This document shows positions 1 to 6,560 of a stretch of DNA of 23,693 bases, in pieces. The translations under genes and the position numbers were made by a program. The notes under the pieces are model-generated. The model was not told where the DNA came from, did no database searches, and saw only the letters and a program-made list of their open reading frames with translations. The stretch spans positions 1 through 23,693 of the forward strand of contig JBKPSJ010000350.1 of NCBI GenBank assembly GCA_046765875.1, given 5' to 3'. Position 1 is the stretch's first letter. Every line of letters begins with the position of its first letter. Origin of the DNA: DASRHY01 sp046765875 (GTDB taxonomy: Bacteria > Actinomycetota > Actinomycetes > Propionibacteriales > Kribbellaceae).

Positions 1-38
1 ACCTCGACTGCGACCGGTCCCCTCCCGGTGGTGCCCAT
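1..38 (-). CDS. Start of a minus-strand gene cut by the window edge
   Basis: Only the first 12 codons are visible: ATG at 38-36, reading MGTTGRGPVAVEV towards the left edge. The start is supported by a strong ribosome binding site on the minus strand, GGGGGAGG, 6 nt before the ATG. The gene is divergent from the DosS-like kinase. The visible peptide is too short to assign. A universal stress protein would fit the DosR-like boxes in the shared upstream region and the opening beta-strand, but that is a guess. Confidence 0.45.
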   Translation of the reverse strand, partial: MGTTGRGPVAVE

Positions 39-235
39 CTGCGTCCTCCCCCTCGACGAGATGTCCGTAAGACTCCCTGACCGACCGGCCGGCAGGCAGG
101 GCCGCCGGTCGCCGTTGTCGCGGGCCCCTGGTCCCATCAAAGCAGGACTTTCGACTCTGGTGCGGTAGGGATAGTACTTTTTCAAACGGGGTATTGACTC
201 CCTACAGTGATGGAACGAACACGAGGGGACGCGAA
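39..235. promoter_or_regulatory. Divergent intergenic control region with two DosR-like boxes
   Basis: This stretch separates the left-edge minus gene from the kinase gene. It holds two sites resembling the DosR/DevR box (GGGAC-type half sites in inverted order): 122-135 reads GGGCCCCTGGTCCC and 144-157 reads AGGACTTTCGACTC. Their centres are 22 bp apart, about two helical turns. A possible kinase promoter has -35 TTCGAC at 150-155 and -10 TAGTAC at 172-177, so the second box would overlap the -35, as is usual for an activator. A perfect inverted repeat, CGACCGGC at 82-89 with GCCGGTCG at 104-111, may form a hairpin in the leader of the minus gene. The motif assignment is by eye. Confidence 0.4.
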
Positions 236-1750
236 GTGAGCCGGGACGAGGAGTCCGGACGCGTCTGGGCGTTGCTCGATGCCGTGGTCAGCATCGGCGC
301 TGACCTGGACCTGCACAGTGCCCTGGACCGGATCGTACGGGCGGCCTGTGAGCTGTCCGGGGCCGGTTACGGCGCGCTCGAGGTGCTCGGCTCGGAAGGC
401 GGCCATGAGCGCACCGTCACGTACGGCGACGCGCCGGACTCGCCAGTGCGCTCGTTCCTGAGCATTCCGGTGCGGGTCCGCGGTGAGGTGTTCGGGCACC
501 TGTACCTCACCGGCAAGGCGGGCGGCGCGAACTTCACCGACGACGACGAGAACCTCGTCGGCACGCTCGCCGGAGCCGCCGGGGTGGGTATCGACAACGC
601 CCGGCTCTACCGGCAGGCCTCGAGCCGCAACAGCTGGCACGAGGCGACCGCCGAGATCACCGGTTTGCTGCTCGGCGACGGTGACTTGGAATCGCGCGAG
701 GCGTTGCACCTGATCGCCCGCAGAGCCAAGGAGGTCGCCGGTGGTCACCTCGGCGCGGTGCTACTGCGCGATGGCGACGAGCTGGTCACCGAGGCGATCG
801 ACTGCCCGGGCCTGGAGTGGCTGGTCGGCACCCGGACCCCGGTCGACCAGTCTCCGATCTCGCAGGTGATCAGCCGGCGCGAGAGCGTCGTGATCGACGA
901 CCTGGCCGAGCTGATCAGAGACCAGGGCCGCATGCCGGTCACGCCGCCGGTCGAGCAGCTCGGCCGGGCGGTGGTCGTGCCGATGCGGGCCGGCGTCCAG
1001 AACGACGGCGGCATCCTGGTGGTCGCCGCGCACCGTGACACAGTGCTGGCCGGAGGCGACGAGAGCACCGATCTGATCGCCTCGTTCGCCAACCAGGCCA
1101 CGCTGGCGCTCGACCGGGTGCAGGCTCAGCAGGACCGCGCCACGCTGGCCGTACTGGAGGATCGCGACCGGATCGCCCGCGAGCTGCACGACCTGGTGAT
1201 CCAGCGGCTGTTCGCCACCGGCCTGCACCTGCAGGGCATGCACCGGATGCTCTCGGCCGGTGCGCAGGAGCGGATCCGCCGCGCCGTACAGGACATCGAC
1301 GCGACCATCGAGGACCTGCGCGCGGCGATCTTCGAGCTGCACAAGGACCCGGACCGCACCTCGTTGCGGGAGGACGTCGAGAAGGTCGTGGACGAGTACG
1401 TGGACACGCTCGGGTACGTACCGCGGGTCGAGCTGCGCGGCCCGCTGGACAGCGTCGTGCCGGCGAACGTGCGGCCACAGCTGCTGGCCACCGTCCGCGA
1501 GGGCCTGTCGAACGTCACCAAACACGCCGCGGCGTCGCGGGTCGACGTACAGATCGTGGTGCTCGGCCGCGAGGTCGTCGCGCGGATCACCGACGACGGC
1601 GTCGGCATCTCCTGGAACGGCCGGGAGAGCGGTCTGGGCAATCTGCGCAGCCGCGCCGGAGCGGTCGGTGGCTCGGTCCAGATCCAGCGTGTACAGCCCA
1701 GCGGGACCGAACTGGAGTTCAGGGCGCCGTTGGTTCCCGACGCGGGCTGA
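236..1750 (+). CDS. DosS/DevS-like sensor histidine kinase, two GAF domains
   Basis: Cytoplasmic sensor kinase of the NarL-partner (HisKA_3) class, 504 aa. The GTG at 236 is chosen over an upstream TTG at 194 because GAGGGG lies 7 nt before it. Order: first GAF about residues 20-125, second GAF about 130-300, dimerisation and phosphoacceptor helix with His318 in the DRIARELHDLVIQRLF motif typical of DosS/DosT, then the HATPase domain with N426 (N box), DDGVGI from 453 (G1) and GLGNLRSRAG (G2). The first GAF is about 50 residues shorter than in DosS: the stretch carrying the proximal heme histidine (HHPPM in M. tuberculosis DosS) is absent, and GDAPDSPVRSFL runs straight into the conserved SIPVRVRGEVFGHLYLT strands. 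Oxygen sensing through heme is therefore doubtful. No response regulator gene is adjacent, so it may phosphorylate a DosR-like regulator encoded elsewhere. Confidence 0.9.
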   Translation: MSRDEESGRVWALLDAVVSIGADLDLHSALDRIVRAACELSGAGYGALEVLGSEGGHERTVTYGDAPDSPVRSFLSIPVRVRGEVFGHLYLTGKAGGANFTDDDENLVGTLAGAAGVGIDNARLYRQASSRNSWHEATAEITGLLLGDGDLESREALHLIARRAKEVAGGHLGAVLLRDGDELVTEAIDCPGLEWLVGTRTPVDQSPISQVISRRESVVIDDLAELIRDQGRMPVTPPVEQLGRAVVVPMRAGVQNDGGILVVAAHRDTVLAGGDESTDLIASFANQATLALDRVQAQQDRATLAVLEDRDRIARELHDLVIQRLFATGLHLQGMHRMLSAGAQERIRRAVQDIDATIEDLRAAIFELHKDPDRTSLREDVEKVVDEYVDTLGYVPRVELRGPLDSVVPANVRPQLLATVREGLSNVTKHAAASRVDVQIVVLGREVVARITDDGVGISWNGRESGLGNLRSRAGAVGGSVQIQRVQPSGTELEFRAPLVPDAG

Positions 1751-1752
1751 AT

Positions 1753-1785
1753 TATGCTCACGCAGATCCCTGGATTCCTAGGGGG
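1753..1785 (+). promoter_or_regulatory. Possible promoter and RBS for the large disordered protein
   Basis: A -10-like TATGCT lies at 1753-1758, just after the kinase stop codon, and the run GGGGG at 1781-1785 sits 8 nt before the ATG at 1794. No clear -35 is visible. Transcription could equally read through from the kinase gene, whose stop is only 43 nt before the next start. Confidence 0.3.
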
Positions 1786-1793
1786 TGTGTGGG

Positions 1794-4103
1794 ATGCCGC
1801 TCGTCGATCTGGACGACCCGGTCGAGCTGCGCGCACGGTGGGCCGCACTCGCCGCGGTGGCGCACGCCACAGGCCGCGACCGGATCTGGTGGGCGGACGA
1901 CAGGGGTCTGCACTATGAGGATTCGCGTGGTAACGATCTGCGACTGATTCTGATCGCCGACGGTCGCGCGGTGCTGTTCGGCTACCACTACGAGGAGAGC
2001 CGGACCGCCGAGGAGGGCGTGTACGCCGACCTGCTGGCCGGCGCGCCGGACTGGATCGGGCAGCCCGAGGTACGGCACCGGGTGGCCACCGGTCAGCTCG
2101 GCTTCATCTACGGCCATTTCGCCGGTACCTGGGCCAGGGCGGCGTACCCCGGCGACCCGTGGCAGCCGCTCGAGGATGGTTTCCTGGCGCTCGGCTCGTG
2201 GCTGACCGACGACCGCGAGGCCGAGTACGAGATCGCCGAGCAGGTGCTGTCCTGGGTCGGCGGCGATTACCTCGCCCCGGACGAGGTGCGATACGGCGCG
2301 ATGGGACTGATCCGGGCGGCGGGAACGACCGGGCTCGGGCCGGAGGAGATGGGCCAGTTCTTCGCGATGCTCCGCGGGGCACCGGTACGGGCGGACGGTG
2401 GACCGCCCGATCTGCACGCGGGTGCCATGGCGGCCGCGATGTTCGGCGGGCCGTCGGCGGCGCGGGCGGAACAGGCGGCTCAGGTACAGCAGGATCAGCC
2501 GCCGCAGCCGCCGCCGTTCGTGGGGCCGGCGCCGGTCGCGCAGTCGCCGTACGCCGGGGAGTCCCCGTTCGTCGGGGCGTCACCGTTCGCGCCGCAGCCC
2601 GCGGATGCCGGTTCCGATGCGGAGGACGAAGAGGCCGACTTCGTGGAGGACGACGACACGACCGGCTTCTTCCAGCTGTTCGAGGACGACGAGGAGGACG
2701 GCTTCGACGAGGACGGGTACGAGGAGTACGAGGACGAACAGGGCGCCTACGACCAGCCGCAGTACGAGCCTGTCCCTGAGCAAACCGCCCAGTACAACCC
2801 CTACGACCAGGCGAACGCTGACGGCACCCACCCATCGGTGGAGCGCAGTCCGTTCGCCCGCGAACCCAGTCCGTTCGCCCGCACGCAGCCGTCCCACCCG
2901 GCCCCGGCGCCGCATGAGCCAGCGGCGCGCCAGCCGGATGAGTCGGCGGCTTTCCACGCCGAGCAGCCGGCGGCCTCCGCAGAGCAGCATCCGGCCCATG
3001 GGCCGGATGAGTCTGCGGCCGACCAGGCGGAAGAGCCCGAGTCGTACGGGCCGGACGCACCGGTAGCGCACCAGCCAGGAGACGCGGCGGCCTACCAGCC
3101 GGCTGAGCCGGCCGCCGACCAGCCGGAGCAGCCCGCGGCCTCTGGGTCGGCTGAGCCGCCTGCCTCCGCCCCTGATGGGCAGGCCGCTTACCAGCCGGCA
3201 GCTCCAGCGGCCTACCACCCCGAGGAGCCTGCGGCCGATGGGTCGGCTGGTCCGGCCGCCGATCAGCCAGGTGAGCCACCGGCCCACCAAGTGGATGGGC
3301 CGGAGGCCTATCAGCCGGCTGGTTCCGCAGCCCACGAGCCGGCCGGGCCACGGGCCCCTCAGGCGACCGAACCGGCAGCTCAGGAGGCGGCCGCCCGCCA
3401 TACGGAGGTTCCGCAGGGCTATCGGGCGGCTGCGCCAGTTGTCCACCAGGCTGGAGACCGGCCGGGCGGGGGTGCGGGACCTGCCGACGCACCTGCTGCC
3501 GCGCTGGACGAAGAACCCCCGGCGGCCGCGATGCCCGAGTTGGTGATCGTGCCCGATCTGGCCGCGCAGTTGAGCCGCCGCGCGGACGAGCCGCAGCACG
3601 AGTCTGAGCCCCAGTCAGCGCCGGTCAGGTCGCTTGAGGACGCGATGCGCGCGGAGCCCGAGCGGCCGCGGTCACGGCCCGAGCCGGGCCCGGCGTACAA
3701 GACCCTGCACGAGTGGTGCCGCGAGCGGACCAAGATCGTGCCGTCCGGCTTCACCATCCACGTGTACGTCGCCAATCCGCAGGCGGTCGGGTACTCGTAC
3801 GACCTGGACCCGCCGGAGGTGCCCGGCTCGCGGCTCCCGTCCGACCGGATCGGCAGCCTGCTGCACGCGTTGTGGCAGGAGGAGACCGACTCCGAGCACG
3901 GCGCATGGATGTTCGCGCGGATCGATGCCGCCGGGCGGACCCTCCGGGTGGACCGCTGGTACGACTCGATCCCGGCGTGGTGGGAGGGACCGATCGCGGA
4001 CCGGCCGATCGACGAGACCGACGTCGCCTGGCACCTGGACCACCGGTCGGCGGCGTGGCGGCCGTCCTACGCGAGCCGTTTGGAGCTGGTGGCCCACCGC
4101 TAG
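1794..4103 (+). CDS. Large protein with unknown N- and C-terminal domains joined by a disordered linker
   Basis: 769 aa; function not recognised. The ATG at 1794 is preferred over an in-frame GTG at 1785 because GGGGG lies 8 nt upstream. Residues 1-205 form a folded, Trp/Tyr-rich domain. Residues 240-265 carry SPF-type repeats (SPYAGESPFVGASPFAP). Residues 274-319 are extremely acidic (runs of D and E). Residues 371-542 are an Ala/Pro/Gln/Glu-rich array of degenerate units such as AAYQPAEPAADQP. From about residue 634 a second folded domain begins (YKTLHEWCRERTKIVPSGF) and ends in RIDAAGRTLRVDRWYDSIPAWW. The last segment faintly recalls the YezG/DUF600 immunity family, but I would not assign it on that basis. 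There is no signal peptide or membrane segment, so it is probably cytoplasmic. It sits alone between the kinase and an LLM oxidoreductase. Confidence 0.8.
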   Translation: MPLVDLDDPVELRARWAALAAVAHATGRDRIWWADDRGLHYEDSRGNDLRLILIADGRAVLFGYHYEESRTAEEGVYADLLAGAPDWIGQPEVRHRVATGQLGFIYGHFAGTWARAAYPGDPWQPLEDGFLALGSWLTDDREAEYEIAEQVLSWVGGDYLAPDEVRYGAMGLIRAAGTTGLGPEEMGQFFAMLRGAPVRADGGPPDLHAGAMAAAMFGGPSAARAEQAAQVQQDQPPQPPPFVGPAPVAQSPYAGESPFVGASPFAPQPADAGSDAEDEEADFVEDDDTTGFFQLFEDDEEDGFDEDGYEEYEDEQGAYDQPQYEPVPEQTAQYNPYDQANADGTHPSVERSPFAREPSPFARTQPSHPAPAPHEPAARQPDESAAFHAEQPAASAEQHPAHGPDESAADQAEEPESYGPDAPVAHQPGDAAAYQPAEPAADQPEQPAASGSAEPPASAPDGQAAYQPAAPAAYHPEEPAADGSAGPAADQPGEPPAHQVDGPEAYQPAGSAAHEPAGPRAPQATEPAAQEAAARHTEVPQGYRAAAPVVHQAGDRPGGGAGPADAPAAALDEEPPAAAMPELVIVPDLAAQLSRRADEPQHESEPQSAPVRSLEDAMRAEPERPRSRPEPGPAYKTLHEWCRERTKIVPSGFTIHVYVANPQAVGYSYDLDPPEVPGSRLPSDRIGSLLHALWQEETDSEHGAWMFARIDAAGRTLRVDRWYDSIPAWWEGPIADRPIDETDVAWHLDHRSAAWRPSYASRLELVAHR
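2905..3420 (+). repeat. Degenerate Ala/Pro-rich coding repeat array
   Basis: Within the large disordered protein, imperfect units built round codons for (A)AxQPxEPAA recur more than ten times. Unit length varies, so this is a diverged low-complexity array and not an exact satellite. It creates long spurious open frames on the opposite strand. Confidence 0.65.
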
Positions 4104-4107
4104 CGTC

Positions 4108-4113
4108 TAGGTT
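4108..4113 (+). promoter_or_regulatory. -10 element of a likely leaderless promoter
   Basis: TAGGTT fits TANNNT and ends 7 nt before the ATG at 4121, while no good ribosome binding site precedes that ATG. This spacing puts transcription start at or next to the start codon, a common arrangement in actinobacteria. No confident -35 is seen. Confidence 0.45.
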
Positions 4114-4120
4114 GGGCGGC

Positions 4121-5053
4121 ATGGACCTCAGAATCTTCACCGAGCCGCAGCAGGGCGCCTCGTACGACGACCAGCTCGCCGTGGCCAAGAAGGCCGAGGA
4201 GTGCGGCTTCGGCGCGTTCTTCCGCTCCGACCACTTCCTGGCGATGGGCGATCGCGACGGCCTGCCCGGGCCGACCGAGTCGTGGATCACGCTGGCAGGG
4301 ATCGCCCGGGAGACCAGCCGGATCCGGCTCGGCACGCTGGTCACGTCGGCGACGTTCCGCAATCCCGGCGTGCTCGCGATCACCGTCGCCCAGGTCGACC
4401 AGATGAGCGGCGGCCGGGTCGAGCTCGGTATCGGTACCGGATGGTTCGAGGCCGAGCACGCGGCGTACGGGATCGAGTTCCCCGGCACCGGCGAGCGGTT
4501 CGACCGGCTCACTGAGCAGTTGGCGATCATCACCGGCTTGTGGGAGACGCCGGTCGGCAAGCGGTTCTCGTACGACGGCGAGCATTACGAGCTGAGCGAT
4601 TCGCCGGGACTGCCGAAGCCGGTACAGGACCCGCATCCGCCGATCATCATCGGTGGCAAGGGCCGGACCCGTACGCCGGAGCTGGCAGCCCGGTACGCCG
4701 CGGAGTTCAACGCCAACTTCGAGCCGGTCGAGCCGGTGGCGGGCCGGTTCGCCCGGGTCCGCGAGGTGTGCGCCGAGGCCGGACGCGACCCCGGCTCGCT
4801 GGTCTACTCGATCGCGCACACGGTCTGCGCCGGCCGCGACCGGGTCGAGTTCGAACGCCGGGCGACCGCGATCGGCCGGGACCCGGGCGAAATGGTGGAG
4901 AACGGCTTCGCCGGCACCGTCGACCAGGTCGTCGACACGCTCGGCCGATACGGCGAGGTCGGCGCGACCCGTGCGTACCTGCAGGTCCTCGACCTGCACG
5001 ACCTCGACCACATCGACCTCATCGCCGCCGAGGTCATGCCCCAGCTGTCCTGA
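4121..5053 (+). CDS. F420-dependent LLM-class oxidoreductase
   Basis: 310 aa luciferase-like monooxygenase fold enzyme, closest in style to the Rv1855c/TIGR03560 subgroup of probable F420-dependent oxidoreductases (inference from overall pattern). The N-terminus MDLRIFTEPQQ, the FRSDHFLAMG motif near residue 35, the LGTLVTSATFRNPG strand and the QVDQMSGGRVELGIGTGWFEAEHAAYGI block are the usual signature of the family; PPIIIGGKGRTRTPELAARYAAEFN gives the typical phosphate-binding Gly-rich turn. The ATG at 4121 starts the conserved first strand; a longer in-frame opening upstream lies inside the previous gene and is rejected. The substrate cannot be told. The protein is cytoplasmic. Its stop codon lies within a hairpin shared with the convergent frdD. 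Confidence 0.88.
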   Translation: MDLRIFTEPQQGASYDDQLAVAKKAEECGFGAFFRSDHFLAMGDRDGLPGPTESWITLAGIARETSRIRLGTLVTSATFRNPGVLAITVAQVDQMSGGRVELGIGTGWFEAEHAAYGIEFPGTGERFDRLTEQLAIITGLWETPVGKRFSYDGEHYELSDSPGLPKPVQDPHPPIIIGGKGRTRTPELAARYAAEFNANFEPVEPVAGRFARVREVCAEAGRDPGSLVYSIAHTVCAGRDRVEFERRATAIGRDPGEMVENGFAGTVDQVVDTLGRYGEVGATRAYLQVLDLHDLDHIDLIAAEVMPQLS

Positions 5054-5077
5054 AGGCCGAGCAGTCAGTGCTTCAGG
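5049..5077. terminator. Bidirectional hairpin at convergent gene ends
   Basis: CCTGAAG at 5049-5055 pairs perfectly with CTTCAGG at 5071-5077 across a 15-nt loop. Both stop codons (TGA of the LLM gene, TGA of frdD on the other strand) lie inside the two arms. There is no T-run, so it is a candidate bidirectional terminator or 3'-end stabiliser and not a classical Rho-independent terminator. Confidence 0.45.
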
Positions 5078-5426
5078 CGCGTATCACGACGTAGGCGGCC
5101 AGGATCGACCCCACGAGCGCGCCGCCGTAGCAGAGCAGAACGATCAGGGTGCTCAGGTGTTTGAGCTGGAGGCCCTCGTAGAGGGTGTACCGGAAGCGGT
5201 GCGCCCAGTGGAACAGCGCCAGCACGCACAGCCCGAACACGACGAGCTTGGTGAGCGGGTTGTCCACCACCGCGAGCAGGTGCGCGTGGTCGGGCCAGGA
5301 CAGCCAGCCCAGCGGGAACGCGAGACCGAACAGGAAGACAAGAATCGGGAACACCAGCGCGGTGACGGTGCCGCCGGCGCTGAACAGCAGCCAGACCAGC
5401 GGTTCGGGCGAGCGTCGGCGCGTCAT
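5073..5426 (-). CDS. frdD: Fumarate reductase membrane subunit D
   Basis: 117 aa membrane anchor of the quinol:fumarate reductase. It opens with the FrdD-type sequence RRSPEPLVWLLFSAGGTVTAL, matching in order the E. coli FrdD start (DEPVFWGLFGAGG), and has three predicted membrane helices at about residues 10-38, 55-75 and 90-115. The ALFHWAHRFRYTLYEG segment corresponds to the conserved LHRMHHAMHDL region. With FrdC it anchors FrdAB to the inner face of the membrane and forms the quinone site. Its ATG overlaps the TGA of frdC by 4 bp (ATGA), so translation is probably coupled. It is the last gene of the operon. Length agrees with E. coli FrdD (119 aa). Confidence 0.88.
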   Translation of the reverse strand: MTRRRSPEPLVWLLFSAGGTVTALVFPILVFLFGLAFPLGWLSWPDHAHLLAVVDNPLTKLVVFGLCVLALFHWAHRFRYTLYEGLQLKHLSTLIVLLCYGGALVGSILAAYVVIRA

Positions 5427-5815
5427 CGAAGCACCACCCAGGCGATGACGGCCGACAGCACCGCGCAGAGCGCGTAGTGCCCGGCCAGCACGGCGCGCGG
5501 AGGAACGCGGCGACCGCGCAGCTTGACCACCATCGCCTTCGGTGCCAGGCCGAACCAGGTCACCATGTGCAGCAGCATGAACCCGAACGCCACGATGTCC
5601 AGGGCGATCACCCAGGCATGCCCGCTCCAGTGCTGGAAGCGCTGGTACGAGTCGGCGCCCGAGCCGATCGCGGCGACCAGCACCAGCAGGAACGCGACGA
5701 ACCAGGCCACGAAGACAGCGCTGAGCTCACGCAGCACGAAGACGACGTAGGCGCGCCGCCGGGTCCACCACAGCAGCGACACCGGCTGCCGGTAGGGGCC
5801 GGCCACCTGGCTCAC
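5423..5815 (-). CDS. frdC: Fumarate reductase membrane subunit C
   Basis: 130 aa, against 131 in E. coli FrdC. The start is the GTG at 5815, overlapping the frdB stop as GTGA; a longer open frame upstream lies in frdB and is rejected. Three membrane helices are seen: RELSAVFVAWFVAFLLVLVA, WVIALDIVAFGFMLLHMVTW and the C-terminal ALCAVLSAVIAWVVL. The motifs WWTRRRAYVVFVLRELSAVF and LLHMVTWFGLAPKAM match FrdC (FYRFYMLREGTAVPAVWF; LLHTKTWFELAPKA). Together with FrdD it docks the FrdAB catalytic dimer and exchanges electrons with the quinone pool (family knowledge). Confidence 0.9.
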   Translation of the reverse strand: MSQVAGPYRQPVSLLWWTRRRAYVVFVLRELSAVFVAWFVAFLLVLVAAIGSGADSYQRFQHWSGHAWVIALDIVAFGFMLLHMVTWFGLAPKAMVVKLRGRRVPPRAVLAGHYALCAVLSAVIAWVVLR

Positions 5816-6555
5816 CGCGCGCCCCGAGGCATCAGGAAGCTCTTGACCGCGTGGGTCGCCGCCGTCAGCTTGTACCTCTGGATCGCAGCGGCCGGGTCGA
5901 CGCCCTTGGGACACACGGCGGAGCACTCGCCGACGAACGTGCACGCCCATACGCCCTCGTCGGACGAGAGAACGTCCATGCGGTCATCGGCGCCGCTGTC
6001 GCGTGAGTCGAGGTTGTATCGCTGGGCCAGTGCGATCGCCGCCGGGCCGACGAATTCAGGCTCTAGTGCGTACACAGGGCAGGCCGCATAGCAGAGCATG
6101 CAGTTGATGCACATGCTGTACTGCTTGTAGTCGTCGAGCTCGTCGGGCGTCTGCAGGTATTCGCCATTCTCGACCGGGCTCTGCTCGTCCCGGACGAGCC
6201 ACGGCTTGACCTTCGGAAGCTTGTCCATGAAGTCGCCGATGTCGACGACGAGATCGCGGATCACCGGGAAGTTGGGCAGTGGCTCGATGCGCACCGGACC
6301 CGGCGCGTAGTCGGACAGGAAGACGGCGCAGGTCAGCTTGGGCTCGCCGTTCACCGTCATCCCGCAGCTGCCGCAGATGCCCATCCGGCAGGACCAGCGA
6401 TAGGACAGCGTTCCGTCGATGGTGTCCTTGATGTAGTTGAGCCCGTCGAGAACCGCCCAGTCGGGGCGCAGCGGAACCTCGTACGACTGCAGTACCGGCT
6501 CGGTCTCCTGCTCCGGCCGGTAGCGCGTGACCTCCAGGGTGATCCGGTCTGCCAT
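5812..6555 (-). CDS. frdB: Fumarate reductase iron-sulfur subunit
   Basis: 247 aa electron-transfer subunit. All three clusters are visible: [2Fe-2S] ligands C56, C61, C64 and C76 in CRMGICGSCGMTVNGEPKLTC; [4Fe-4S] ligands C149, C152, C155 and the [3Fe-4S] partner C159 in CINCMLCYAACP; and C205, C211, C215 in CTFVGECSAVCPKGVDP. Spacing matches E. coli FrdB to within one residue. It passes electrons between quinol and the FrdA flavin. ATG at 6555 follows GGGAGG and lies 5 nt after the frdA stop. The second-cluster motif and the FrdC/D neighbours favour the fumarate-reductase type over the standard actinobacterial Sdh complexes. Confidence 0.94.
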   Translation of the reverse strand: MADRITLEVTRYRPEQETEPVLQSYEVPLRPDWAVLDGLNYIKDTIDGTLSYRWSCRMGICGSCGMTVNGEPKLTCAVFLSDYAPGPVRIEPLPNFPVIRDLVVDIGDFMDKLPKVKPWLVRDEQSPVENGEYLQTPDELDDYKQYSMCINCMLCYAACPVYALEPEFVGPAAIALAQRYNLDSRDSGADDRMDVLSSDEGVWACTFVGECSAVCPKGVDPAAAIQRYKLTAATHAVKSFLMPRGAR

Positions 6556-6560
6556 CGCAG

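Noticed and set aside
2104..3599. Long minus-strand open frames opposite the large disordered protein
   Set aside because: They arise from the Ala/Pro-rich repeat, are Arg-rich or leucine/arginine-rich with no domain, and lack ribosome binding sites; the plus frame has the proper codon pattern.
3713..4120. N-terminal extension of the LLM oxidoreductase
   Set aside because: It lies inside the previous gene in another frame and is Arg/Gly-rich; the family starts at the ATG at 4121.
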